From Lactiplantibacillus paraplantarum (GTDB taxonomy: Bacteria; Bacillota; Bacilli; Lactobacillales; Lactobacillaceae): a stretch of 64,000 bases of DNA. Under the pieces are notes generated by a model that was not told where the DNA came from, did not search any database, and saw nothing but the letters and a program-made list of their open reading frames with translations. Below, one piece after another: positions 7,693 to 16,804 of the stretch. Location of the stretch: assembly GCF_003641145.1 (NCBI RefSeq), contig NZ_CP032744.1, positions 496,001 through 560,000 on the forward strand. The letters run 5' to 3'. The position numbers were made by a program, and so were the translations under genes. How positions within the stretch are numbered: position 1 is the stretch's first letter; every line of letters begins with the position of its first letter.

Positions 7693-8829
7693 ATGAGCAA
7701 AGTGTTAAAACATGCCATCATTTATACTGGTCTAGAAAAGATTGATGACGGCTACATTCGTTTCGGTAAGGAAATTGAAGCGGTTGGTCCAATGGATGAC
7801 TACGTGGCCCAACCCGATGATGATATCGAATTTGTGAGTGGCAAAACGATTGTACCGGGCTTCATTGATGTTCATAGCCATGGTGGTTATAGTTTTGATT
7901 CAATGGACGGGAATCCAGCTGAAATTAACGAAATGGTTAATGATATGGTGGCCCGTGAAGGTATTACGTCATACTTCTGTACGACCATGACGCAGTCCAA
8001 CGAAAACTTAGATCATTCGATGGCTGGTATTAACAAAGCCGCCGACGAAAATCCGGTTATCCAAGGGGTTCATTTGGAAGGGCCATTCATTTCGGCAACC
8101 TTCAAAGGTGCTCAACCTGAAAAGTACATTAAGAATCCTAACGTTGAGTTATTAGACAACTGGAACAAGTTGTCTGGTGGTCGAGTTAAGTTGATTACTT
8201 ACGCGCCAGAAGATCCTGGTTCGCGTGAATTTGAAAAATATTGCTTGGAAAATGGCATCGTACCTTCAGTGGGTCACAGTAACGCCACTCGTGAACAATT
8301 ATTAGCAAGTAAAGCAACTCACGTGACGCATTTATACAACGCGCAACGTGAATTCAAGCACCGTGAACCAGGTGTTACTGGGCATGCCATGCTTGAAAAC
8401 AACATGTACTGTGAATTGATCTGTGATGGGTTCCATATCGTACCTGACATGATCAAGTTAGCGTATGAACAAAAAGGCGTTGATCGGATCGAATTAGTGA
8501 CTGATTCAATGCGTGCCAAGGGTGAACCTGATGGTGTTAGTGAATTAGGTGGTCAGAAAGTGATCGTTAAGGATGGTCAAGCGCGCCTTGAAGAAGGTAA
8601 CTTAGCCGGTTCCGTCTTGACATTCATCAACGCTTTCAAGAACATTCAGAAGTTCACTGGCTGTGGGATTGCTGAAGCAGTTAAGATGGCTTCCGTCAAC
8701 CAAGCACGTGAATTTGGGTTGACTAAGAAGGGCACGTTGGAAGCTGGCAAAGATGCCGATATTAACATCTTAGACGGTAACCAAGATCTAGTTGCAACTT
8801 ATAGCTACGGTAAAAAAGCAGCTAAATAA
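7693..8829 (+). CDS. nagA: N-acetylglucosamine-6-phosphate deacetylase, 378 aa
   Basis: The enzyme removes acetate from GlcNAc-6-phosphate to give glucosamine-6-phosphate, feeding amino sugars into glycolysis or wall synthesis. Amidohydrolase signatures are present: GFIDVHSHGGY (metal histidines), HLEGPFIS (metal Glu), VGHSNA, HLYNAQ, DGFHI and the catalytic Asp in LVTDSM. The ATG at 7693 has AAGGAGGAA ten bases upstream; an in-frame TTG at 7633 lies within the promoter and is rejected. It is followed 23 bases later by the gene of its probable repressor, forming a two-gene operon ending at a strong terminator. Confidence 0.96.
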   Translation: MSKVLKHAIIYTGLEKIDDGYIRFGKEIEAVGPMDDYVAQPDDDIEFVSGKTIVPGFIDVHSHGGYSFDSMDGNPAEINEMVNDMVAREGITSYFCTTMTQSNENLDHSMAGINKAADENPVIQGVHLEGPFISATFKGAQPEKYIKNPNVELLDNWNKLSGGRVKLITYAPEDPGSREFEKYCLENGIVPSVGHSNATREQLLASKATHVTHLYNAQREFKHREPGVTGHAMLENNMYCELICDGFHIVPDMIKLAYEQKGVDRIELVTDSMRAKGEPDGVSELGGQKVIVKDGQARLEEGNLAGSVLTFINAFKNIQKFTGCGIAEAVKMASVNQAREFGLTKKGTLEAGKDADINILDGNQDLVATYSYGKKAAK

Positions 8830-8852
8830 ATTAGAAGTAAGGGATGAGTACC

Positions 8853-9554
8853 ATGAGTTCGCCAATTTATATTCAAATCCACAACCAAATTAAGCAGGCG
8901 ATTGAAGCTGGTCGGTGGGCCGTTGGTGACCGGATTCCGTCCGAACGGGAGCTGGCTACGCAGTTCGATGTTAGTCGGATGACCCTTCGACAAGCAATCC
9001 AGACATTGGTTGACGAAGGAATATTAGAGCGGCGAGTCGGTGCCGGCACGTTTGTCGCGAATCAAAAGGTCCAAGAAAAAATGTCCGGTGTCACCAGTTT
9101 TACTGATCTAATGCTGGCCCAGGGTAAGGTCCCATCAAGTAAGACGATTTCATATCACGTGACGAGTCCATCGTTATCTGAGAGTGAAAAATTAGCATTG
9201 AAAGCCAATGAACAAGTGCTGCGGATGGAACGAATTCGCTACGGTGATGACGTCCCGATTTGCTTTGAAGTCGCAACGGTTCCGGAACGGCTCGTCAAGC
9301 AGTTTACCAAGGACGAAATTACGAGTTCGTTGTATCGGACGTTGGAAGAAAAGGCTAGCCTAGTGCCTGGCAAGGCTCAACAGACTGTTTCGGCGATGTC
9401 CGCTTCTGAGCGTATCGCGGAATACTTGTCAGTCCGGCGTGGCGATGCGTTGCTACGGCTACGGCAGATTTCGTATTTGCAAACCGGTGAACCGTTTGAA
9501 TACGTGCGGACCCAGTACGTTGGTAATCGGTTTGAATTCTATCTTGAAAAATAA
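8853..9554 (+). CDS. nagR: GntR/HutC-family repressor, NagR-like, 233 aa
   Basis: This is a DNA-binding repressor expected to sense GlcNAc-6-P or glucosamine-6-P. The N-terminal winged helix contains SRMTLRQAIQTLVDEGILE and GAGTFV (residues about 40-70). The C-terminal UTRA ligand domain runs from about 90 to the end. Two ATGs compete: 8844 abuts the AAGGG Shine-Dalgarno, while 8853 has proper nine-base spacing and is preferred. Location after nagA and a matching operator in the nagA promoter support autoregulation. Confidence 0.88.
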   Translation: MSSPIYIQIHNQIKQAIEAGRWAVGDRIPSERELATQFDVSRMTLRQAIQTLVDEGILERRVGAGTFVANQKVQEKMSGVTSFTDLMLAQGKVPSSKTISYHVTSPSLSESEKLALKANEQVLRMERIRYGDDVPICFEVATVPERLVKQFTKDEITSSLYRTLEEKASLVPGKAQQTVSAMSASERIAEYLSVRRGDALLRLRQISYLQTGEPFEYVRTQYVGNRFEFYLEK

Positions 9555-9599
9555 GCCGTTGGTCGGGTGCTGGGCACTTGACTAGATTGGCGATACAAC

Positions 9600-9643
9600 A
9601 ATAGCTCACCTAGAATGGTAAAATTCTAGGTGAGCTATTTTTT
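9600..9643 (+). terminator. Terminator of the nagA-nagR operon
   Basis: A perfect stem of about 17 bp (AATAGCTCACCTAGAAT and its complement) around a six-base loop is followed by T residues. It may also act on the convergent glycosyltransferase gene. Confidence 0.9.
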
Positions 9644-9726
9644 GAATTTACGACTGAAAACCGGTTGCGCGTGCAAAAGCAGTTGCAATCATAATGACTC
9701 GTCTCATGACTGGTAATAATTGCCAG

Positions 9727-10464
9727 CTATCGTGCTTGTTGGCGCGCCATTTTTTTAACCAATCGCAAGTAGCGGGGGAGCACGAGCATCCGCTTGAAGC
9801 GGCTCGGTTCTTGAATTAGCCGGTAGAGCCATTCAACGTGATGTTTTTGCCAAAATAACGGCGCCCGCTTGACCGCGCCTGCAATTACGTCGAAGCTACC
9901 CCCAACACCCATCCAGAGTGCATCGAGGCGTTGGCGGTGTTCGGCGATGAAGAATTCCTGTTTAGGAAAACCGGTGGCTACGAAGACCATATCGGGCTTC
10001 GCCGCCACGATCTGGTCGACAATGGTTTGTTCGTCGTCATAATAGCCATCACGGGCACCCACGACAACGATGCCGGGATAATCGTGTTGGACGATCGCGG
10101 TCACTTGTTTTAATACGGCGGGCTTGGCACCTAACAAGAAGATCCGTTGGTGCTGTTGGCTACCCCATTCTAGTAGTGTTAAAAGGGTATCATAGCCCGT
10201 AATCCGTTCGGGGAGTGGCGTGCCAAGAATCTGAGCGCCCTGAATAACGCCGATACCGTCCGGCGTAATATAATCTGCCTGAGTTAACACCTGTTGGTAA
10301 TCGGGGTGTTCACGGGCGTACATTAAAATCTCGGGGTTAGCGGTCACCACAAAGCGATTGCGATGTGCGAGAATATCGATTTGAAGTTGCTGAACAAAGC
10401 CAGCGTTAGTTGTCTTGATAAACGGCACGTTTAAGATGTTAACCCTGTCAAAAGGGACTGACAT
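9727..10464 (-). CDS. tagA: WecG/TagA/CpsF glycosyltransferase, 245 aa
   Basis: It probably transfers ManNAc to undecaprenyl-PP-GlcNAc, making the linkage unit that joins wall teichoic acid to peptidoglycan. Family motifs are visible: TANPEILMYAREHPDY, TPDGIGVIQGA with the presumed catalytic Asp, PLPERITGYD, and the C-terminal FVATGFPKQEFF and WMGVGGSFDVIAG. The length suits GT26 enzymes. The ATG at 10464 is preferred because the upstream GTG (10476) is part of the GTGAGG Shine-Dalgarno. No other teichoic acid gene is adjacent, so the exact acceptor (wall teichoic acid or another polysaccharide) is inferred. Confidence 0.9.
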   Translation of the reverse strand: MSVPFDRVNILNVPFIKTTNAGFVQQLQIDILAHRNRFVVTANPEILMYAREHPDYQQVLTQADYITPDGIGVIQGAQILGTPLPERITGYDTLLTLLEWGSQQHQRIFLLGAKPAVLKQVTAIVQHDYPGIVVVGARDGYYDDEQTIVDQIVAAKPDMVFVATGFPKQEFFIAEHRQRLDALWMGVGGSFDVIAGAVKRAPLFWQKHHVEWLYRLIQEPSRFKRMLVLPRYLRLVKKMARQQAR

Positions 10465-10557
10465 AAGCGACCTCACTTTCTAATCATAATTAAAGTATAG
10501 GTAAATCAAGGAATTCTGCAACTTTTTGGATGCTTAAGCGCATTCTTTTATAAAAAA

Positions 10558-10587
10558 TGCTAAAATAAGCTTAACTTACTGTAAACA
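10558..10587 (+). promoter_or_regulatory. pncB-nadE promoter with possible operator
   Basis: An extended -10 element TGC-TAAAAT lies at 10558-10566. TGTAAACA at 10580-10587 lies near the expected transcription start and matches the octamer overlapping the pnuC -10 element. Confidence 0.5.
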
Positions 10588-10620
10588 CGGTTATTACCTA
10601 CGAAATGGAGAATTATACTC

Positions 10621-12099
10621 ATGACGCAAATCTATCCGGATGATAGTTTTACCTTGCATACGGATGCTTATCAAATTAACATGATCCAAACCTACTGGGA
10701 ACAAGGTATTCATAATAAACATGCGGTGTTTGAAGTGTTCTTCCGTAAGATGCCGTTCCAAAATGGGTACGCGGTATTTGCGGGTCTGGAACGAGTAGTT
10801 AATTATATCAATCATTTACATTTTACGGCAACCGACATCGCGTATTTACGTGAACTTGGCGGTTATTCTGACGGCTTTTTAGACTATTTGGCTAATTTTA
10901 AATTTGACGCGACAATTCGTGCCGTTCGCGAAGGCGATTTGGTCTTTAATAATGAACCGTTGTTGCAGGTCGAAGGACCATTAGCAACTTGTCAGTTAAT
11001 TGAAACGGCGCTGTTAAATATTATTAATTATCAAACGTTGATTGCAACCAAGGCAGCGCGCATCAAATCGGTCGTTGGCGAAGATGGCTTGTTAGAATTC
11101 GGTACGCGACGGGCCCAAGAGTTTGACGCGGCTATCTGGGGGACCCGGGCAGCTTATATTGGTGGCTTTGACGCGACGAGTAATGTGCGGGCTGGCAAAA
11201 TTTTTGGAATCCCAATCAGCGGGACCCATGCGCATGCGCTCGTGCAGACTTATCGAAACGACTATCAGGCTTTTAAAGCCTACGCGGAAACCCATCATGA
11301 CTGTGTCTTTTTGGTCGATACGTACGATACGTTGCGTAGCGGAGTACCGAGTGCGATTCGAGTGGCTAAGGAAATGGGTGATAAGATCAATTTCCAAGGA
11401 GTCCGTATCGATAGCGGTGATATGGCTTACTTGTCAAAACGGGTGCGTGAACAGCTAGACGAAGCTGGTTTCCCGGATGCCAAGATTTATGCATCAAATG
11501 ATTTGGACGAAAAAACCATCCAAAACTTGAAGATGCAAGGGGCCAAAATCAGTGTGTGGGGCGTTGGGACGAAGCTCATCACCGCCTTTGACCAACCTGC
11601 ATTAGGAGCCGTGTATAAGATGGTTTCAATTGAAAACGATCATCATCAAATGGTTGATACGATTAAGTTATCGAATAACGCGGAAAAGGTTTCGACACCT
11701 GGTCAAAAACAAGTTTGGCGGATTACGAAGCGTGCGGATGGCAAGTCAGAAGGTGACTATGTGACGTTGTACGATGAAGATCCGCGCAACGAAGAATCAA
11801 TTTACATGTTCCATCCAAGCTATACGTATATTAATAAGACGGTCAGCGATTTTGATGCGCGACCACTATTGGTTCCCATCTATGACCGCGGTCAACAAGT
11901 TTATACTTTACCAACGTTAGATGAAATCAAGGAGTATTCATTTGAAAGTCTAGATGCACTTTGGGACGAATACAAGCGGGATTTAAACCCTCAGGATTAC
12001 CCGGTCGACTTGTCACAAAAACTTTATGATCATAAAATGAATATTATTAACACGGTCAGAGACCACGTTAACCATAAAGATGAGGAGGAAGCTTACTAA
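10621..12099 (+). CDS. pncB: Nicotinate phosphoribosyltransferase, 492 aa
   Basis: This cytoplasmic enzyme joins nicotinate and PRPP to make nicotinate mononucleotide, the entry step of the Preiss-Handler route. Signatures include [18 protein letters not shown] at the N-terminus, [13 protein letters not shown] around residue 160, HALVQ near 201, the DTYDT segment, and [12 protein letters not shown]. The length fits Gram-positive PncB (about 480-490). The stop codon overlaps the nadE start (TAATG), so the two are translationally linked. Confidence 0.96.
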   Translation: MTQIYPDDSFTLHTDAYQINMIQTYWEQGIHNKHAVFEVFFRKMPFQNGYAVFAGLERVVNYINHLHFTATDIAYLRELGGYSDGFLDYLANFKFDATIRAVREGDLVFNNEPLLQVEGPLATCQLIETALLNIINYQTLIATKAARIKSVVGEDGLLEFGTRRAQEFDAAIWGTRAAYIGGFDATSNVRAGKIFGIPISGTHAHALVQTYRNDYQAFKAYAETHHDCVFLVDTYDTLRSGVPSAIRVAKEMGDKINFQGVRIDSGDMAYLSKRVREQLDEAGFPDAKIYASNDLDEKTIQNLKMQGAKISVWGVGTKLITAFDQPALGAVYKMVSIENDHHQMVDTIKLSNNAEKVSTPGQKQVWRITKRADGKSEGDYVTLYDEDPRNEESIYMFHPSYTYINKTVSDFDARPLLVPIYDRGQQVYTLPTLDEIKEYSFESLDALWDEYKRDLNPQDYPVDLSQKLYDHKMNIINTVRDHVNHKDEEEAY

Positions 12100-12926
12100 T
12101 GCGGCCATTACAAGCTGAGATTATTAAAGCGTTACACGTTGCACCAACCATTGATCCAGAAGTTGAGATTCGTCGAAGTATTGATTTTTTGAAGGCTTAT
12201 TTAACTAAAAATACCTTTTTGAAGACCTATGTGCTTGGCATCTCTGGCGGTCAGGATTCGACGTTAGCTGGAAAATTGACGGAGATGGCGATTACCGAAA
12301 TGCGGCAAGAAACTGGTGATGATCGCTATCAATTCATCGCAGTCCGGTTACCATATGGCAATCAAGCGGATGAAGCGGATGCGATGGCAGCGATTGATTT
12401 TATGCAAGCCGACGTGACGGATCGGGTGGATATTCAACCGGCTACGGATGCCATGGTAACTGCATTGGAAGCTAACCAATTGACGATTCATGATTTCAAC
12501 AAGGGCAATATTAAAGCGCGCCAACGCATGATCGTGCAATATGGAATCGCCGGTGAAATGCACGGCGCTGTCGTGGGAACCGACCATGCAGCCGAAGCTG
12601 TTACTGGTTTTTATACCAAGTACGGTGACGGTGGTGCGGATATTGTGCCACTATGGCGATTGAACAAACGTCAAGGTAAACAGATGCTGGCCGCTTTGGA
12701 TGCGCCCAAGCATTTGTATGACAAAGTCCCGACCGCTGACTTGGAAGAAGATCGGCCAGCATTACCTGATGAAGTCGCGTTAGGTGTTCGTTACGACGAC
12801 ATCGACGATTACTTGGAAGGCCGGACGGTCAGCGATGCTGCGGCCGAAAAGATTGAGGCGTGGTACTTAAAGACTGCCCACAAACGCCACGCGGCCATCA
12901 CTGTGTTTGATGATTTTTGGAAATAA
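12099..12926 (+). CDS. nadE: Ammonia-dependent NAD+ synthetase, 275 aa
   Basis: It converts deamido-NAD and ammonia to NAD+ with ATP, the last step of the pathway begun by PncB. The ATP pyrophosphatase P-loop [10 protein letters not shown] lies near residue 50. Other conserved parts are the [12 protein letters not shown] segment, [23 protein letters not shown] and the C-terminal [10 protein letters not shown]. No glutaminase domain is present and the length matches the NH3-dependent class. GAGGAGG precedes the start inside the end of pncB. A strong terminator ends the operon. NadD, the middle enzyme, is not in this window. Confidence 0.97.
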   Translation: MRPLQAEIIKALHVAPTIDPEVEIRRSIDFLKAYLTKNTFLKTYVLGISGGQDSTLAGKLTEMAITEMRQETGDDRYQFIAVRLPYGNQADEADAMAAIDFMQADVTDRVDIQPATDAMVTALEANQLTIHDFNKGNIKARQRMIVQYGIAGEMHGAVVGTDHAAEAVTGFYTKYGDGGADIVPLWRLNKRQGKQMLAALDAPKHLYDKVPTADLEEDRPALPDEVALGVRYDDIDDYLEGRTVSDAAAEKIEAWYLKTAHKRHAAITVFDDFWK

Positions 12927-12969
12927 GCTAGTTAGCTGATAATCGATTAGGATTACGGCTAACCTAATT

Positions 12970-13013
12970 AAAAAGGCGACTTGAAGATTATTCAGCTTCA
13001 GGTCGCCTTTTTG
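12970..13013 (+). terminator. Terminator of pncB-nadE
   Basis: AAAAGGCGACTTGAAG pairs with CTTCAGGTCGCCTTTT (one G-U) around a loop with ATTATT and is followed by T residues. Confidence 0.9.
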
Positions 13014-13199
13014 CATAGTCACATAATTTTATGGTGACTACCGTAATATTGGTGGGATTGGTGGAAAAGCGGTAGAATGGTTTAAAATATGTAAACGCTT
13101 AATGTGAGAATATCCGAGTGCTGTGGCGAATGCAGAGGTAGTCAAAGCGATTATTTTGCTAGACAGCCCTCATGGAATCTGGTATTCTTACGTTACAAT

Positions 13200-13286
13200 C
13201 ATAAGGGAGTAACTAGCAGAAATATTCTGCGGCAATATCGTCAGCAAGAAGCCAATCCGGTATTGTCTTAAATAGTGAGACTTATG
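13200..13286 (+). promoter_or_regulatory. yybP-ykoY (manganese) riboswitch aptamer
   Basis: Outer helix P1 is CATAAG (13200-13205) with CTTATG (13281-13286). Right after P1 comes the conserved GGGAGTA, and the 3' strand reads GTGAGACTT, like the GCAAGACCTT end of the yybP-ykoY consensus. Between them are a hairpin CAGAAATATTCTG and an arm with AGCCAATCCGG. Known family: Mn2+ binding stabilises P1. The 3' P1 strand is shared with the terminator below, so ligand binding would block termination and turn the ATPase on. Assignment is by eye from the conserved ends and the gene it precedes. Confidence 0.78.
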
Positions 13287-13328
13287 TATGTTCACACAAT
13301 TTTGCGTGCATACATGAGTCTCATTTTC
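13277..13328 (+). terminator. Riboswitch expression-platform terminator
   Basis: GAGACTTATGTATG (13277-13290) pairs with CATACATGAGTCTC (13309-13322, one G-U), followed by ATTTTCT. The 5' arm includes the aptamer P1 strand, so the two folds exclude each other. Confidence 0.85.
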
Positions 13329-13381
13329 TATCTGGAGAACAGTTAGGGAGTGAGGCTCGGATGCCAGAAAAGGAGCTTACG

Positions 13382-16036
13382 ATGAGTACAAAACCAAAGT
13401 ACCAACAAGCGTTACCCGCGATTTATGAGGAATTAGGAACTGATGAACATGGCTTGCAACAAACTGATGCAGCCCAGCGGCTAGAACAATATGGTCCGAA
13501 TGCGCTAAATCAGCAGAAGACGACCTCATTGCTACAAAAATTCATTGCACAGTTCAAGGATTTCATGATTATTGTCTTACTGGTGGCCGCCTTGATTGCC
13601 GCCTTTACTGGGGAAGCCGTTGATGCCGTTATCATCTTATTGGTGGTCGTGCTAAATGCGATTTTTGGGGTCTTCCAAGAATCGAAGGCGGAAGAAGCCA
13701 TCAACGCGTTGAAGGAAATGTCGGCGCCGGACGCGACCGTTTTACGAGATGGTCAGCTGCAAACGGTCAAGAGTGACGCGTTGGTTCCCGGGGATGTTGT
13801 GTCACTAGAGGCTGGGGATATCGTTCCCGCAGATTTACGATTAATTGAGAGTGCGTCATTAAAGGTTGAAGAATCGGCGCTGACGGGTGAATCTGTCCCA
13901 GTTGAGAAGCAGGCGGAGATGATTGCCGATGGGGAATTACCAATCGGGGACCGGCTGAACATGGCTTACATGAATAGTAACGTGACGTATGGTCGGGCCA
14001 CCGGGATCGTAGTGGCGACCGGAATGCAGACTGAAGTTGGTCGAATCGCTGGTATGATTGAAGCGGCCGATGAGACGACCACGCCACTGCAAGCGAACTT
14101 GACACAGTTAGGTAAGTCGCTAACAATTTTAATCTTAGTGATTGCTGCCGTGGTATTTGGTATCGGGATGTTACGTGGTCAAGAGAGCCTGATCAACATG
14201 CTATTGACGGCAATTTCGTTAGCCGTGGCCGCAATTCCAGAAGGTTTGCCGGCAATCGTCACGATTACGCTAGCGTTAGGAACTCAGCGGATGGCCAAAC
14301 GCCACGCGCTAGTGCGGAAATTACCCGCGGTTGAGACGCTGGGAAGTACCGATATTATTGCTTCCGATAAGACCGGGACGTTGACGCAAAATAAGATGAC
14401 CGTTGAAAAGCTGGTCGTTAACCAGGAACTCGTGGATGCACGCGCCACTGAATTGCCACTGGATAGCCATTTAGCCCAAGTGATGATTTTAAGTAATGAT
14501 ACGAAGATCATGACGGATGGGTTAGCAGGTGACCCAACGGAAACGGCGTTGATTCAATATAATTTGGATCAAGGTTACCCAGTTGATCAGTTATTGGCAG
14601 ACCGCCCCCGAGTGACGGAAGTGCCATTCGATTCAGAACGGAAATTGATGTCAACGGTGCATCCTTTGGAAGACGGCCGCTTCTTAGTAGCCGTTAAGGG
14701 AGCGCCCGATGAATTACTCAAACGGGTCACTCAGATTGAAAGTAATGGTGACGTCCAACCGTTAACGAAGACTAGTCGTGATCAGATTTTAAGTGTCAAT
14801 CATGAGTTGGCAACGCAAGCTTTACGAGTTTTGGCGTTTGCTTACAAGATTATTACTACGGTTCCGACAACCGTCAATACGGAGACGTTAGAAAACGACC
14901 TGGTCTTTGCCGGGATGGTCGGCATGATTGATCCGGAACGGCCAGAAGTTGAACAAGCCGTTGTGGAAGCTAAGTCAGCTGGTATTCGACCGCTGATGAT
15001 CACGGGTGACCACCGGGATACTGCCGAAGCGATTGCCGTACGTCTTGGAATTATCGATGCGGGTGAAGACGATGCTGTGATTACCGGTGCCGAATTAGAT
15101 GCGATGAGTGATGCAGAATTCGGCAAAAAGGTCGGCGATTACTCAGTCTATGCCCGGGTGGCGCCTGAACACAAAGTTCGAATCGTGAACGCATGGCAAA
15201 AGCGTGGTAAGGTCGTTGCTATGACTGGTGATGGGGTCAATGATGCGCCAGCTCTGAAAGCCGCTGATATTGGGATCGGGATGGGTATCACGGGAACGGA
15301 AGTATCTAAGGGCGCTAGCGATATGGTTCTAGCCGATGACAACTTCGCCACGATCGTGGTTGCTGTCGAAGAAGGCCGGAAAGTGTTCGCCAATATTCAA
15401 AAGGCGATTCAGTACCTCTTATCAGCGAACTTAGGGGAAGTCTTGACGTTGTTCGTGATGACAATGCTCGGTTGGCAGATTTTAGCGCCAGTGCATATCT
15501 TATGGATCAACTTAGTGACTGACACCTTACCAGCGATTGCGCTAGGGGTCGAACCGACTGAAAAGAATATCATGCAACATAAACCGCGTGGTCGTAATTC
15601 GAACTTCTTCTCAGGTGGGGTCTTCAGTAGCATTATTTACCAAGGGTTACTGGAAGGTGGCATTACGCTGCTAGTGTACTGGTTAGCTTTGACGTATCCA
15701 GTTCACGCAACGGCTTCACTAGCCCATGCGGATGCGTTAACAATGGCCTTCGCAACCCTTGGCTTGATTCAGTTGTTCCATGCGTTTAACTCGAAATCAA
15801 TTCATGAGTCGTTATTCACAGTTGGCCTGTTCCGCAACAAATTCTTCAACTGGGCGATTCTAATTGCGTTTGTGATGCTCGCGATGACGATCGTTGTTCC
15901 AGGTCTGAACGGCTTATTCCACGTGAGTCACTTGGATGCTTACCAATGGGGCATCGTGGCCTTAGCTTCCTTATCGATGGTCGTGATTGTTGAAATTGTT
16001 AAGTTCTTCCAACGTCGGCACATGCGGCGCGCATAA
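13382..16036 (+). CDS. P-type Ca2+/Mn2+-transporting ATPase (type IIA), 884 aa
   Basis: This membrane pump would expel Ca2+ and/or Mn2+ at the cost of ATP. Landmarks in order: the cation-ATPase N domain (GLQQTDAAQRLEQYGPN), the TGES actuator loop, PEGLP in helix M4, the phosphorylated Asp in SDKTGTLTQNKM, TGDGVNDAPALKAADIG, NLGEV (M5) and WINLVTDTLPAIALG (M6). The SERCA-type ligands (E of PEGLP, N and E of NLGEV, N, T and D of NLVTD) are all kept. Two starts are possible; ATG 13382 has AAGGAG at six bases, while 13361 adds seven residues. A Mn riboswitch in its leader favours Mn2+ export or detoxification. Confidence 0.93.
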   Translation: MSTKPKYQQALPAIYEELGTDEHGLQQTDAAQRLEQYGPNALNQQKTTSLLQKFIAQFKDFMIIVLLVAALIAAFTGEAVDAVIILLVVVLNAIFGVFQESKAEEAINALKEMSAPDATVLRDGQLQTVKSDALVPGDVVSLEAGDIVPADLRLIESASLKVEESALTGESVPVEKQAEMIADGELPIGDRLNMAYMNSNVTYGRATGIVVATGMQTEVGRIAGMIEAADETTTPLQANLTQLGKSLTILILVIAAVVFGIGMLRGQESLINMLLTAISLAVAAIPEGLPAIVTITLALGTQRMAKRHALVRKLPAVETLGSTDIIASDKTGTLTQNKMTVEKLVVNQELVDARATELPLDSHLAQVMILSNDTKIMTDGLAGDPTETALIQYNLDQGYPVDQLLADRPRVTEVPFDSERKLMSTVHPLEDGRFLVAVKGAPDELLKRVTQIESNGDVQPLTKTSRDQILSVNHELATQALRVLAFAYKIITTVPTTVNTETLENDLVFAGMVGMIDPERPEVEQAVVEAKSAGIRPLMITGDHRDTAEAIAVRLGIIDAGEDDAVITGAELDAMSDAEFGKKVGDYSVYARVAPEHKVRIVNAWQKRGKVVAMTGDGVNDAPALKAADIGIGMGITGTEVSKGASDMVLADDNFATIVVAVEEGRKVFANIQKAIQYLLSANLGEVLTLFVMTMLGWQILAPVHILWINLVTDTLPAIALGVEPTEKNIMQHKPRGRNSNFFSGGVFSSIIYQGLLEGGITLLVYWLALTYPVHATASLAHADALTMAFATLGLIQLFHAFNSKSIHESLFTVGLFRNKFFNWAILIAFVMLAMTIVVPGLNGLFHVSHLDAYQWGIVALASLSMVVIVEIVKFFQRRHMRRA

Positions 16037-16090
16037 CCTCGTTATTAGGGGTAAAATAAGACTAACTAATTTAAAGAAAAGAGTTCTCAC

Positions 16091-16525
16091 ATGAAAAAAG
16101 CAACGGTTCAAACGTATATGCCGGTACTATCTAAAGTCATCGAAAGTACTGAAAAGATGGGGGAAGAATTGAACCCATCGTTTGAAAAATTGCGTCAGGC
16201 GATTGATAATGACGCGGTTGCGCAAATGGTTCCGGCCGAATTCAATGATATTCAGATGGAATTCAGCGATGGTACTGACCAGTATCAACAAAATTTAGCG
16301 CAGTTGAAAAAAGTCTCGGTACCTGCCCGGCTAATGGGACGACATCGTAATTTGTTGGCAGCTTACGAGGCTTATACGAATGCCTGTGCTGCAATGACGG
16401 CCAGCATGAATATCGATGATCAAACGATTGACGTCGCTGCTTTTAATCAAGCTGAGACTGATCAAGAAACTGAAATGGGTCGCATTTCAAATAATGTGCA
16501 ACGAATTATGACGACTGTGATGTAA
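16091..16525 (+). CDS. Conserved hypothetical protein, 144 aa
   Basis: I do not recognise a named domain. The protein is almost entirely predicted helical, acidic, rich in Gln, Met and Asn, and has no signal peptide or membrane segment, so it is probably a soluble cytoplasmic helical bundle. AAAAGAG precedes the ATG by seven bases. It stands alone between the ATPase and tex and is followed by a hairpin. Codon use looks like its neighbours. It could be a coiled-coil regulator or chaperone-like protein, but nothing in the sequence decides this. Confidence 0.7.
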   Translation: MKKATVQTYMPVLSKVIESTEKMGEELNPSFEKLRQAIDNDAVAQMVPAEFNDIQMEFSDGTDQYQQNLAQLKKVSVPARLMGRHRNLLAAYEAYTNACAAMTASMNIDDQTIDVAAFNQAETDQETEMGRISNNVQRIMTTVM

Positions 16526-16562
16526 GACGCTGGCTAAGCTTGATTGTCCTGGATCACTAATG

Positions 16563-16602
16563 AAGCGCTCGGTAACGTTTACGCGTTACGGGGCGCTTTA
16601 TT
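16563..16602 (+). terminator. Hairpin terminator after the hypothetical gene
   Basis: AAGCGCTCGGTAACG pairs with CGTTACGGGGCGCTT (G-U allowed); the T-tract that follows is weak (TTATTGT). Confidence 0.6.
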
Positions 16603-16764
16603 GTCAGGTGCGAATTGCCGATTGCTAAGATTTGGTCGTAAGCTAGTTGTTGTAACTGAGTTATCAGTGGATCGAACCGGCGCTGGCGATGCTACTAGGT
16701 TAAGTTGGCGCGGTCAGTGTAATTTTTCAATAGTGGTTCAACACGGAAACTAGGTTAAAACGCG

Positions 16765-16770
16765 TATAAT
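16765..16770 (+). promoter_or_regulatory. Likely -10 element of tex
   Basis: A perfect TATAAT lies 35 bases before the tex start. No convincing -35 hexamer is found at 17 bases (CACGGA there). Confidence 0.4.
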
Positions 16771-16804
16771 GTAATGTAACGAGATTAAAAGATTGGGTGA
16801 AATA

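Noticed and set aside
13090..13103. Catabolite-responsive (cre-like) site TGTAAACGCTTAAT upstream of the ATPase
   Set aside because: It matches 12 of 14 consensus positions but lacks the final CA and is about 100 bases upstream of the riboswitch without a clear promoter; too weak to call.
16544..16753. Open frame of 69 codons between the hypothetical gene and tex
   Set aside because: It overlaps a terminator hairpin, has no Shine-Dalgarno and no recognisable protein character; it also spans the likely tex promoter region.
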